The notes under the pieces were generated by a model. The model was given only the letters and a program-made list of their open reading frames with translations, was not told the origin of the DNA and ran no database searches. The translations under genes and the position numbers were made by a program. Below are positions 24,223-32,836 of a DNA stretch of 42,868 bases, piece after piece. The stretch spans positions 1-42,868 of the forward strand of contig DWXV01000004.1 in NCBI GenBank assembly GCA_019119025.1. Reading direction: 5' to 3'. The DNA is from Candidatus Allofournierella excrementigallinarum. Lineage in GTDB: Bacteria > Bacillota > Clostridia > Oscillospirales > Ruminococcaceae. Position 1 is the first letter of the stretch; the number at the start of each line of letters is the position of its first letter.

Positions 24223-25223
24223 AGCCGGACCTTTTCATCTGTCACACCGCCTATCAGGTGATGGTAGAAGTCTGCCGGGCCTTTGAGGCCCCCTGCCCGC
24301 CCGCGCTGGTGCTGAGCGCCGTGCTGCCGGAAGCCGAAGCCCTGGCCGCGCGCCTTCGCGCCACCGGCCTTTTTTCCGAAGTGCGGGTGTTCGACGAGGA
24401 AAGCTGCGGCAGCGCCTTCCAGAAGGGCTTTTGGCGCACCCTTTTGCTCCAGCGCGTCATGGGCCGGCGCAACGTGGAGAAATACCACGGCTTTTCGCTG
24501 GACGGCGCGCGGTACCGGGACGTTTACATCCACAACGACTGGAGCGTGCTGGGGCGCTATCTGCAGGACAAGGGCCTTCGCTACATCCTCTGCGAAGACA
24601 CCTTTGCCAGCACCTGCGCGGAGGGCGGCCATCTCCTCATCCAGCAGCAGCGGGCGCTGCCCCACTTTGCCCTGCGGCAGGCTTTTGGCTATGGCTACCT
24701 CTACTGGGGCGACTGGAAAAAGGTGAAGGCCATCGAGACCGAAAGCGTCGCAAAGGCCACCGTGCCCTTTGCCAAAGAGCGGCTTTTGCAGCGCCGCCAA
24801 AAGGCAGCCTTCGCCGCCCTCACCAAAGAGCAGAAGGCCCTTTTGAGCTCTGTGTTCATCACCACGCCGCTGCCGGCGGACACTGCCGGGGCGGTGCTGT
24901 TTTTGACGCGGGATTTCGCCGGCGAAGGGCTGATGGACGAAACGGCCCAGCGGCGGATGTACAAGGCGGTGGCGGCAAAGCACTGTTCCGGCGGGCCGCT
25001 GTTCATCAAGGCCCACCCGCGGGACGCCTCCGACTACGCCTCCCTCTTCCCCGGCGCGGTGGTGCTGGACAGGGCCATGCCCAGCGAGGTGCTCAACTTC
25101 GCGCTGCCCTTCCGCTTTGCGAAGGCGGTGACGGTGGGATCCACCGTCCTGAAGGCTTTTGAGGCCGCCGACGAAAAGGTCTCCCTCACGCTGGACGAGG
25201 CGCTGGCCCTGGCCGGAGCCTGA
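24219..25223 (+). CDS. GT52/sialyltransferase-like glycosyltransferase
   Basis: 334 aa. The start LFICHTAYQVMVEVCRA, the central DVYIHNDWSVLGRYL and ILCEDTFA, then FIKAHPRDASDYASLF (HPRD around 266-269) and AMPSEVLNF follow the pattern of GT-B transferases that use CMP-sugars (GT52 and related polysialyltransferases). In these the HP motif helps bind CMP. It begins within the Wzt stop and is followed by a CMP-sugar synthetase, so it is the best candidate for adding the CMP-activated acid. Family assignment is by motif only; another GT-B family is possible. Confidence 0.68.
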   Translation: MKPDLFICHTAYQVMVEVCRAFEAPCPPALVLSAVLPEAEALAARLRATGLFSEVRVFDEESCGSAFQKGFWRTLLLQRVMGRRNVEKYHGFSLDGARYRDVYIHNDWSVLGRYLQDKGLRYILCEDTFASTCAEGGHLLIQQQRALPHFALRQAFGYGYLYWGDWKKVKAIETESVAKATVPFAKERLLQRRQKAAFAALTKEQKALLSSVFITTPLPADTAGAVLFLTRDFAGEGLMDETAQRRMYKAVAAKHCSGGPLFIKAHPRDASDYASLFPGAVVLDRAMPSEVLNFALPFRFAKAVTVGSTVLKAFEAADEKVSLTLDEALALAGA

Positions 25224-25247
25224 CGATTTTTGTGAAATAACAACGGC

Positions 25248-25271
25248 CCCCGGTTCGTTTTGATACCGGGG
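25248..25271 (+). other. Intergenic hairpin before the KdsB-like gene
   Basis: CCCCGGT-10 nt-ACCGGGG with no following T-run; possibly an mRNA processing or stability element. Confidence 0.4.
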
Positions 25272-25290
25272 CGGAAAAGAGGTTTTTCCC

Positions 25291-26025
25291 ATGAAGATTC
25301 TCGGCGTCATCCCCGCCCGCTACGCTTCCAGCCGCCTGCCGGGCAAGCCTCTGGTGGACATTCTGGGCAAGCCCATGGTGTGGTGGGTGTACCAGGCGGC
25401 AAAACAGAGCCCCCTGCTGGACGGCCTGGTGGTGGCCACCGACGACGAGCGCATCCTCGCGGCGTGCAAGGAGTACGGCATGGACGCGGTGATGACCCGC
25501 GCCGACCACGACACCCCCACCGCCCGCATCCAGGAGGTGAGCTGCCTCATCCAGGCGGACCTCTATTTGCAGATCATGGGGGACGAGCCCCTCATCGACC
25601 CGAAGGCCTTCGAGCTCATCCTGCCCAAAGAGCTGCCCGATGACCCATACTATGTGGCGGGGGTGACCAACCGCATGGAGCACCCGGCGGACGTGATCGA
25701 CTTCTCCAACCAGAAAGTGGTCTGCAACGCCCGGCGGGAAATTTTGCTTATCAGCCGCAGCCCCATCCCCTACCCCAAGGGCACGGCGGATTTTGAATAC
25801 GAAAAGATCACCGGCATCCAGCTGTTCAGCAAAAAGGCGCTGGATTTTTACGCCGCCACCCCGAAGAGCGCCCTGGAACAGGCCGAGGAAAACGACCTGA
25901 TGCGCTTCATCGAGAACGGCCACACCGTGCACGCGGTGCTCTCGCCCTACAAGACCGTGTCGGTGGACACGCCCAAAGACGTGGACATCGTGTGCGGCGT
26001 GCTTCGCCAGCGGCAGAGCCGCTGA
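25291..26025 (+). CDS. KdsB-like CMP-ulosonic acid cytidylyltransferase
   Basis: 244 aa, the size of CMP-KDO synthetases. It activates a 3-deoxy-ulosonic acid with CTP to give the CMP-sugar and pyrophosphate. The nucleotide-binding start VIPARYASSRLPGKPL (7-21), VVATDDERI (47-55) and QIMGDEPLID (94-103) are canonical, as is the late VSVDTPKDVD. The family member is closer to KdsB than to NeuA by the GDEPLI motif. A Bacillota has no lipid A to decorate, and no lipid A gene is nearby, so the product should go to another surface glycan. AGAGG is upstream. Confidence 0.85.
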   Translation: MKILGVIPARYASSRLPGKPLVDILGKPMVWWVYQAAKQSPLLDGLVVATDDERILAACKEYGMDAVMTRADHDTPTARIQEVSCLIQADLYLQIMGDEPLIDPKAFELILPKELPDDPYYVAGVTNRMEHPADVIDFSNQKVVCNARREILLISRSPIPYPKGTADFEYEKITGIQLFSKKALDFYAATPKSALEQAEENDLMRFIENGHTVHAVLSPYKTVSVDTPKDVDIVCGVLRQRQSR

Positions 26026-26120
26026 CCCCGGCCCCGGCTTTTGCGGGCCGGGCGCAAGTTTGACTTTGGCGCTTTGCGGCGCGCCCGCCGCCCCTTTTGG
26101 GGGCAGAAAGGGAACTTTTT

Positions 26121-27674
26121 ATGTCTACCATCCGTTTGCTCGACTGCACCCTGCGGGACGGGGGCTATGTGAATGACTGGAAATTCGGCTTTGAGAACAT
26201 CCGCGACATCGTGGCCAGCCTTGTGAACGCCGGCACCGACATCGTGGAGGTGGGCTTTCTGCGCGATCTGGAGCCGGACATGGACCAGAGCCGCTGGAAC
26301 ACCGTGGCCGAGCTGAAAAAGGTGCTGCCCGCCGACCGGAAGAACACCATCTTCTCCGGCATGGCGCTGCACAACTTCTACGACATCGACAAGCTGGAGC
26401 CCTGGGACGGCACCGGCATCGACATGATCCGGGTGACCTTCCACGACTACGACATCGAACAGGGCCTCGCCTTCTGCCGCAAGGCCCAGGACAAGGGCTA
26501 CAAGATCAGCTGCAACCCCATCAACATCATGGGCTACTCCGACGCGGGCGTCCTGTGGCTGTGCGAGCAGGTGAACAAGCTGCACCCCTTCGCCTTCTCC
26601 ATCGTGGACACCTTCGGCAGCATGCAGATGCAGGACCTGGAGCGCATCGTGCGCCTGGTGGACAACAACCTCGCCAAGGACATCGCCCTGGGCCTGCACC
26701 TGCACGAGAACCTGGCCCAGAGCTTCAGCCTGGCCCAGCGTTTCCTGGACATGCACCTGGTGGGCCGGGACGTCACGGTGGACGCAAGCCTTCTGGGCAT
26801 GGGCCGCACCCCCGGCAACCTGTGCATCGAGCTCATCGCCGATCATCTGAACCAGAACTTCGGCAAGCATTACGACATCGACCGCATGCTGGACGCCATT
26901 CAGGAGCACATCCTGCCCATCAAGGAGAAGAGCCCCTGGGGCTACTCCCCGGCCTACTTCCTGTCGGCCAAGTACAACCTGCACCGCAACTACGCCGAGC
27001 ACTTTCTGGGCAAGGGCGACCTTTCCAACCGGGACATCAACCATCTGCTCAGCCGCATCGCCCCCGAGAAAAAGACCGCCTTCGACGCGGCCTACGCCGA
27101 CGAATTGTACGCCTCCTACAAAGACAACCGCATCGACGACACGGCGGACCGCGCCCGGCTGGCGGGGCTTCTGGCGGGCCGCAAGGTGCTGTGCCTTGCC
27201 CCCGGCGGCACCCTGGCCACCCACCGCACCGAGGTGGAGGCCTTCATCGCCCGGGAGGCCCCGGTGGTCATCGCCGCAAACTTCGTGCCGGAGGGCCTTA
27301 AGGCGGACTACGCCTTTTTCTCCAGCGGCAAGCGGTTCGACAAATTCACCTCCCCGCCCTGCCCGGTGCTGTGCACCTCCAACCTGGAGGGCAAGGCGGA
27401 CTTCCGCCTGGACTACAACAGCCTGGCGGGGGCCTTCACCATGGGGGCCAACAGCCTCATCATGCTGCTGCGCCTTCTGGAGCAGCTGGGCGTGAAGGAA
27501 GCGGCGCTGGCGGGCGCGGACGGCTATGAGCCGGGCACCGAGAACTACTGCGACCCCCGCATGAAGAACCACACACCCCGCGGCGCCGACTACAACCGGG
27601 CCATGGCCGCGGCCATCGGCGGCTGCGGCCTTGCGGTGACCTTCGTCACCCCCAGCCACTACCAGAAAGGGTGA
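26121..27674 (+). CDS. DRE-TIM metallolyase-like aldolase with GT42/DUF115-like C-terminal domain
   Basis: 517 aa in two parts. Residues 1-300 are a TIM barrel of the 4-hydroxy-2-oxovalerate-aldolase-like group: LLDCTLRDGGYVNDW (catalytic RD at 12-13, metal Asp at 8), metal-binding HLH at 193-195 and GMGRTPGN at 226-233. That branch has no established function. Residues about 353-513 form a separate Rossmann-like domain (KVLCLAPGGTLATH, VVIAANFVPEGLKADYAFF, GVKEAALAGADGYEPGTENY). Its order of elements resembles GT42/DUF115 transferases. It lies between KdsB-like and KdsC-like genes; a pyruvate aldolase would yield a 3-deoxy-2-ulosonic acid. Start at 26121 has AAAGGGA upstream. Function is inferred. 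Confidence 0.8.
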   Translation: MSTIRLLDCTLRDGGYVNDWKFGFENIRDIVASLVNAGTDIVEVGFLRDLEPDMDQSRWNTVAELKKVLPADRKNTIFSGMALHNFYDIDKLEPWDGTGIDMIRVTFHDYDIEQGLAFCRKAQDKGYKISCNPINIMGYSDAGVLWLCEQVNKLHPFAFSIVDTFGSMQMQDLERIVRLVDNNLAKDIALGLHLHENLAQSFSLAQRFLDMHLVGRDVTVDASLLGMGRTPGNLCIELIADHLNQNFGKHYDIDRMLDAIQEHILPIKEKSPWGYSPAYFLSAKYNLHRNYAEHFLGKGDLSNRDINHLLSRIAPEKKTAFDAAYADELYASYKDNRIDDTADRARLAGLLAGRKVLCLAPGGTLATHRTEVEAFIAREAPVVIAANFVPEGLKADYAFFSSGKRFDKFTSPPCPVLCTSNLEGKADFRLDYNSLAGAFTMGANSLIMLLRLLEQLGVKEAALAGADGYEPGTENYCDPRMKNHTPRGADYNRAMAAAIGGCGLAVTFVTPSHYQKG

Positions 27675-27678
27675 GCCG

Positions 27679-28191
27679 ATGAACGACATTCGACTGCTGG
27701 TGCTGGATGTGGACGGCACCCTCACCGACGGCGGGCTGTATCTGGACTCCACCGGGAACGAGACCAAAAAGTTCTCCGTGCGGGACGGCGCGGGCCTTTC
27801 CCTTGCCCGGGCGGCGGGCATCCGGGTGATGATCCTCACCGGGCGGGAGAGCGTGCCGGTGCGCCGCCGGGCCGAGGAACTGCACCTTGACTTCTGCGTG
27901 CAGAACTGCAAGGACAAGGCGGCGTATCTGGCTGCTTTTCTGAAAGAGCAGGGCCTGGCGAAGGACCAGGTGGCCTATGTGGGCGACGACTGGAACGATC
28001 TGGCCGCCATGAGCCTGGCGGGCTTTGTTGCCTGCCCCGCCGACGCGGACGAGCTGGTGCGCCGCCGGGCGGATCTTGTCAGCCCCCGCAAAGGGGGCGA
28101 AGGCGCGGTGCGGGACGCCGTGGTCTTTCTTCTGCGCCGCCAGGGCCGCTTTGAGGCGCTGGTGGAGCAGGTGTACGGCGCAAAGGGCTGA
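27679..28191 (+). CDS. KdsC-like HAD phosphatase
   Basis: 170 aa, the length of KDO-8-phosphate phosphatases. HAD motif I LVLDVDGTLTDGGLYL has the nucleophile Asp at 10 and acid Asp at 12. Motif II is LTGRES, followed by the lysine in NCKDKAAYL, and motif III VGDDWNDLAAM binds Mg. The small C0/C2-less cap fits KdsC, which works as a tetramer and removes the phosphate from an 8- or 9-phosphate ulosonate. It starts 4 nt after the aldolase stop, so the two are surely co-translated. The exact sugar is unknown. Confidence 0.88.
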   Translation: MNDIRLLVLDVDGTLTDGGLYLDSTGNETKKFSVRDGAGLSLARAAGIRVMILTGRESVPVRRRAEELHLDFCVQNCKDKAAYLAAFLKEQGLAKDQVAYVGDDWNDLAAMSLAGFVACPADADELVRRRADLVSPRKGGEGAVRDAVVFLLRRQGRFEALVEQVYGAKG

Positions 28192-28229
28192 AAAGCCCTG
28201 CGCCCACAAAACTGCCGGGAGGCGACGGG

Positions 28230-30518
28230 ATGCAGAAGGTGCTGACATTTTTCAAAACACACAGGCGGGCGCTCGCCGGCGCTCTGCTCTGCTTTTTCCT
28301 TTTTGCGGTGTTTGCCGCCGTCTGGCTGACCCACATCCGGGGCCAGGGCGACAAGAGCAGCAGCTGGGCCATCAACGACCAGTTCCACAGCTTCATTGCC
28401 ATCGAAGAGAAGATGGAGCAGCGCTTTTCCTGCGACCGGGACCTGCTGGCGCTGAGCCTTGTGCTGGCCGCCGAGAACACGGGGACGCCCCCCGAAGGGG
28501 AGCTGGAGCTCATCCTCACCGACAGCGCCACCGGCGAGGAACTGGCCCGTTCCACCGGCGACATGCGCTACATCTACAACGGCTGGGAGGCCTATTACAC
28601 CACCCTCGGGCTGGACCGCTTTGTGGAAAACCCCGGCGAGGCGGTGGAGTACGCCCTGACCCTCATCCCCCACTACTCCGGCGAGGGCCGGCTGTGCGTG
28701 GGCTATGAAGAGGGCGGCATGCCTGCGGGCGTTTCGCTGACGGTGGACGGCCGGGAGGTGGACGGCACCGTGGCCCTGCTGGGCACCCAGGCCCGGGTGG
28801 GCGGTTTTCTGACCAGGTTCTACTGGCTGTTCGCCGCCGGTTGCATCGCCGCGGCGGGGCTGCTCTACTGGTGTTACTGCCGCCGCAGCCTGCCGCTGCA
28901 CCGCATGGTGTTCTGCGCGGTGCTGGTGCTGGGCTTTGCCTTCAACGTGCTGCTGCCCCCCTATGCCGCGCCGGACGAAAAATACCACATCAACCAGAGC
29001 TTCACTCTGGCCAGCACCCTCTATGACCCCCATCTGCCCGTGGCCCAAAGCCACATCCGGGACACCATCCGCCGCCCGTCGGACCAGGACGCCCTCATCC
29101 AGGTGGACGAGACCACCGTTTTCACCTGGCAGCACATCGCCAGGGTCATCGGGCGGCCCAACACCGACCCCACCTTTGCCACCCACACCTTTGACGAGTA
29201 CCAGGTGGACAGCAGCTACACCCTCTACTGGATCAGCGGCTTCGGCGTGCTGATCGGCTACTGGCTGCACCTGGGCTTTGCCGCCACGCTTTATCTGGGG
29301 CGGCTGGCAAACCTTGTGTTCTTCGCCTTCCTGGCCGCCTGGGCGGTGAAGCGCACGCCGGTGGCAAAACCCGCCTTTGCCGTGGCCGCCCTGCTGCCCA
29401 TGACGCTGCATCTGGCGGCCTCCTACAGCCGGGATTCAAACCTGCTGGCCCTGTGCTTCTTCTTTTCCGCCCTGCTGCTGGACCTGGCCTTCGGCCCCCG
29501 GGAGCACATCGGCGCAAAGCAGCTGGCGCTGCCGGCGGTGCTGGCGGTGCTCATCGTGCCCAGCAAGGTGGTGTATCTGCCGCTGGCGGGGCTCATCCTG
29601 CTCATCCCCGCGGTGCGGCTGGGCCGCTTTGCCCGCTGGATCAAGGGCGGTTTTCTGGCCCTGTGCGCCGCGGCCTTCCTTTTGAACAGCGGCGCGGCGG
29701 GGGCCCTTGTGGGCTTCACCCAGACCAGCGGCACCGCCGCCGCGGGCGCGGCCAGCCTGATGGCCCAGGAGCAGGCAGCCCCTGAAACGGACGTACAGAG
29801 CGCGGTGCCGGCCTCCTCCGGCGAGGCGGCCCAGAGCGCCGCGCAGACTTCCGGCGGGGCCGAAAGCGCTTCGCAGGCGGCTGACCCGGCGGAGGAAGGC
29901 GCGGCAGCGGAGCCCGCTGCCAGCAGTTCCGCCGCCCAACCGGCCTCGGAAACCGCCCCCGAAGCGGCGGACGGCGCCGCCGGGCCCGCGGCGGCCAACA
30001 GCTTCTCCACCCAGGAGGACCTGACCTGCTTCACCCTGCCCTACATCCTCTCCCACCCGCTGGAGACCGCCGAACTGTGCATCCGCTCGGTGGTGGAGGA
30101 GGGCGACCATTACCTGAGCACCCTTGTGGGCGGCACCCTGGGCTACTTCGGGCTGGACAGGCCCCTGGACCTTGCCTGGGGCTGGATCATCCTGCTCTAT
30201 GGCCTGCTGGCCCTGGCCTGGCTGTGCCCGGAGGAGGTCGGGGCGATGCCCCTGCCCGCCCGCTGGGGCGCGCTGTTCATCGCCCTTTGCTGCTGCGGCC
30301 TGGCGGTGCTGGGCTGCATCTCCTGGACCCCCACCTACTACGAGACCATCTATGGGTTCCAGGGACGCTATTTCCTGCCGGTGCTGCCGCTGCTTTTGCT
30401 GGTGCGGCCCAAGGCGCTGTGCCTTGCCGGCGACTGCCGGCGCGGCGTTGTGCTGGCGGCGGCGCTGGTGGACATCGGCGTGCTGTTGAACGTTTTCCTG
30501 GCCGTGGTGGCCCGATAA
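28230..30518 (+). CDS. DUF2142 polytopic membrane protein with Ala/Ser/Glu-rich insert
   Basis: 762 aa. A signal-anchor-like helix (around 14-35) is followed by an extracytoplasmic domain of about 150 residues. A set of helices then contains APDEKYHINQSF near 250, the acidic motif after the first helix typical of DUF2142 and GT-C glycosyltransferases. Residues about 510-592 are low complexity, rich in Ala, Ser, Glu and Gln, between two hydrophobic segments. DUF2142 proteins occur in surface-glycan clusters and are probably lipid-linked-sugar transferases. The insert looks like a flexible exposed loop. RBS is GGGAGG. Confidence 0.82.
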   Translation: MQKVLTFFKTHRRALAGALLCFFLFAVFAAVWLTHIRGQGDKSSSWAINDQFHSFIAIEEKMEQRFSCDRDLLALSLVLAAENTGTPPEGELELILTDSATGEELARSTGDMRYIYNGWEAYYTTLGLDRFVENPGEAVEYALTLIPHYSGEGRLCVGYEEGGMPAGVSLTVDGREVDGTVALLGTQARVGGFLTRFYWLFAAGCIAAAGLLYWCYCRRSLPLHRMVFCAVLVLGFAFNVLLPPYAAPDEKYHINQSFTLASTLYDPHLPVAQSHIRDTIRRPSDQDALIQVDETTVFTWQHIARVIGRPNTDPTFATHTFDEYQVDSSYTLYWISGFGVLIGYWLHLGFAATLYLGRLANLVFFAFLAAWAVKRTPVAKPAFAVAALLPMTLHLAASYSRDSNLLALCFFFSALLLDLAFGPREHIGAKQLALPAVLAVLIVPSKVVYLPLAGLILLIPAVRLGRFARWIKGGFLALCAAAFLLNSGAAGALVGFTQTSGTAAAGAASLMAQEQAAPETDVQSAVPASSGEAAQSAAQTSGGAESASQAADPAEEGAAAEPAASSSAAQPASETAPEAADGAAGPAAANSFSTQEDLTCFTLPYILSHPLETAELCIRSVVEEGDHYLSTLVGGTLGYFGLDRPLDLAWGWIILLYGLLALAWLCPEEVGAMPLPARWGALFIALCCCGLAVLGCISWTPTYYETIYGFQGRYFLPVLPLLLLVRPKALCLAGDCRRGVVLAAALVDIGVLLNVFLAVVAR

Positions 30519-30539
30519 TATGGATTCGAGGACTTTTTT

Positions 30540-31640
30540 ATGGTTGATTTCAAAGCAGTGCCGGTGATCATTCCCAGCCTGGAGCCGGACGAGCGCCTTC
30601 CCCTTCTGCTGGGCCGGATGAAAGAGGCGGGCATCGAGAACATCGTGCTGGTGGACGACGGCAGCGGCCCGGAATACGCCCCTGTTTTTGAGCGGGCGCA
30701 GCGGGAATGGGGCTGCGTGGTGCTGCGCCACGCGGTGAACCTGGGCAAGGGGCGGGCCCTCAAGACCGCCTTCAACTTCTGCCTGAACACCTGGCCCCAG
30801 GCGCCCGGCGCCATCACCGCCGACTCCGACGGCCAGCATTCTCCCCAGGACATCCTGCGCTTCATGCAGGCCATGGCCGAGCACCCGGACAGCCTTCTGC
30901 TGGGCTGCCGTGACTTTGACGACGCGGGCGTGCCCTTCAAAAGCCGCTGGGGCAACAAGATCACCCGCTTCATGTTCCGGGCGCTGTGCGGCGTGTCGGT
31001 GAGCGACACCCAGACCGGCCTGCGGGGGGTGCCCACCTCCTTCATGAAGCGGCTGATGAACGTGCCGGGCGAGCGCTTTGAGTTCGAGAGCAACATGCTC
31101 ATCGAGACCCGCGACCGGCTGCCCATTCTGGAACTGCCCATCGAGACCATCTACGATTCCAAGGAGAACCACACCTCCCACTTCCATCCCCTGCGGGACT
31201 CGGCGCGCATCTACGCCATCTTCGGCAAGTTTTTGTTCTCCAGCCTTTCCTCCAGCGTGCTGGACCTGGCGCTGTTCAGCCTGTTCCTTCTGCTGTCGCT
31301 GCTGTCGGGCCTGTTCGCGCCCACGCCCAGCGGAAACGGGCGCGTCCTGACGGTGTTCGTCTGCACCGCCCTGGCGCGGCTGTTCTCCGCCAGCTACAAC
31401 TATTACATGAACCACCGGGTGGTGTTCCACAGCAAGGCCGGCCACAGGCGGGCGGCGGTGCGCTATGTGATGCTGGCGGCGGCGCAGATGCTGGCCAGCG
31501 CGGGGCTGGTGAGCCTTGTCACCTCCCTGCTGTGCCCTCCGGGCGGCTGGGAGATCGCCATCAAGGCAGCGGTGGACATCGTGCTCTTCTTCATCAGCTT
31601 CCAGCTCCAGCGGGAATTTGTCTATAAGAAAAAGGCCTGA
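30540..31640 (+). CDS. GT2-GtrA fusion (polyprenyl-phosphate glycosyltransferase)
   Basis: 366 aa. Residues 1-225 are a GT2 domain of the dolichol-phosphate-mannose-synthase type: VPVIIPSLEPDERL, VLVDDGSGPEYAPV, NLGKGRALKTAFN, and ITADSDGQHSP with the DSD metal site near 96-98. TQTGLRGVP follows. Residues about 232-366 form a GtrA-like four-helix domain starting FGKFLFSSLSSSVLDL and ending QLQREFVYKKK. Likely makes undecaprenyl-phosphate-sugar and helps flip it to the outer face for a membrane transferase such as the DUF2142 protein encoded just before it (inference). Confidence 0.9.
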   Translation: MVDFKAVPVIIPSLEPDERLPLLLGRMKEAGIENIVLVDDGSGPEYAPVFERAQREWGCVVLRHAVNLGKGRALKTAFNFCLNTWPQAPGAITADSDGQHSPQDILRFMQAMAEHPDSLLLGCRDFDDAGVPFKSRWGNKITRFMFRALCGVSVSDTQTGLRGVPTSFMKRLMNVPGERFEFESNMLIETRDRLPILELPIETIYDSKENHTSHFHPLRDSARIYAIFGKFLFSSLSSSVLDLALFSLFLLLSLLSGLFAPTPSGNGRVLTVFVCTALARLFSASYNYYMNHRVVFHSKAGHRRAAVRYVMLAAAQMLASAGLVSLVTSLLCPPGGWEIAIKAAVDIVLFFISFQLQREFVYKKKA

Positions 31641-31664
31641 CGGCCCAAAAGGAGGCGGGCGGCG

Positions 31665-32816
31665 GTGACCATCTGCTTTTTCTCGGCCCAATACCTGCCC
31701 ACCGTGGGCGGGGTGGAGCGCTACACCTATAACCTGGCCCGCCGTGTGGTGCAGGCGGGGCACAAGGCGCTGGTGGTGACCAGCGCCCTGCCCGGCCTTC
31801 CGGCCCACGAGACCGGCGCCGGGGGCATCGAGATCCTGCGGCTGCCGGTGTGGCCGCTGATGGGCGGCCGGTTCCCGGTGCTGCGCCCCGGGCGGGAATT
31901 CAAACGGCTGGCGGCGCTGCTCTGGGGCCGCGAAATAGACTTCTGCCTCATCAACACCCGGTTTTACGTCAGCAGCCTCTACGCCGCGCGGCAGGCGGCA
32001 AGGCGGCGCATCCCGGCCATCGTGGTGGACCATTCCACCGGCCACCTGCCCATGGACGGGGCGCTTGCCTCGGCGGCGGGGGCGGCCTACGAGCATTTTG
32101 CCGCGGCGGTGCTCAAACACTACCGCATGCGGTTTTTCGGCGTGAGCCAGGCGGTCTGCCGCTGGCTGGAGCACTTCGGCATCAAAGCCGAGGGCCAGCT
32201 TTACAACGCGGTGGACCCCGCCGAGGTGCGCGCTTTGGCCCACGCCCCCGACGCCACCGACTGGCGAAAAGAGCTGGGCCTTGCGCCGGACGCGCCGCTG
32301 GCGGCCTTTGTGGGGCGCATCATCCCCGAAAAGGGCGTGGCGGAACTCATCAAAGCCTTCACCGACGCCGCCGTGCCCGGCGCGGCGCTGGCGGTGGCGG
32401 GGGACGGGCCGCTGCTGGCCTCCCTGCAAAAGGAATGCCCGCCGGACGTGCACCTTTTGGGGGCGGTGGCCTACCCCAAGGCGATGCAGCTGCTGGCCCA
32501 GAGCCAGGTCTATTGCCTGCCCACCTACTACGCCGAGGGGTTCCCCACCACCTTTTTGGAGGCGGCGGCCTGCGGCTGCCCCATCGTGACCACCCGCACC
32601 GGCGGCAGCGGCGAACTGCTGGCGGACGAAAGCTTCGGCATCCAGCTGGACTCGGCGGACCCAGGCCCCCTGGCCGAGGCGCTGCGAAAGGCCCTTTGCG
32701 ACGAAGGCTGGCGGCGCGCCGCCGCCGAAAAGACCGCCGCGCGCCTGGAAGCCCGCTTCACCTGGGACGCGGTGTGCCAAACCCTGCTGGCGCTGGCCGA
32801 AGACGCCCAAAACTGA
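31665..32816 (+). CDS. Glycosyltransferase, GT4 family
   Basis: 383 aa from a GTG start with GGAGG 10 bases upstream. The start TICFFSAQYLPTVGGVERYT is the acceptor-domain glycine-rich loop of GT4 enzymes. Donor-domain motifs are FVGRIIPEKGVAELIKAF (around 210-228), VAGDGPLLASL and the E-x7-E-containing YAEGFPTTFLEAAACGCPI near 290-308. All catalytic-region features look intact. It lies between two GT2 genes in a run of short gaps. Confidence 0.92.
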   Translation: MTICFFSAQYLPTVGGVERYTYNLARRVVQAGHKALVVTSALPGLPAHETGAGGIEILRLPVWPLMGGRFPVLRPGREFKRLAALLWGREIDFCLINTRFYVSSLYAARQAARRRIPAIVVDHSTGHLPMDGALASAAGAAYEHFAAAVLKHYRMRFFGVSQAVCRWLEHFGIKAEGQLYNAVDPAEVRALAHAPDATDWRKELGLAPDAPLAAFVGRIIPEKGVAELIKAFTDAAVPGAALAVAGDGPLLASLQKECPPDVHLLGAVAYPKAMQLLAQSQVYCLPTYYAEGFPTTFLEAAACGCPIVTTRTGGSGELLADESFGIQLDSADPGPLAEALRKALCDEGWRRAAAEKTAARLEARFTWDAVCQTLLALAEDAQN

Positions 32817-32836
32817 CAGAAAGCGAACGGGAAAGT

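Noticed and set aside
25248-25271. Possible terminator between GT52-like and KdsB-like genes
   Set aside because: The hairpin has no T-run, and same-strand close genes suggest continued transcription.
24219-28191. True lipid A KDO pathway
   Set aside because: KdsA is absent and no Lpx or KDO transferase genes are present in a seemingly Gram-positive window; a related but different acidic sugar is more plausible.
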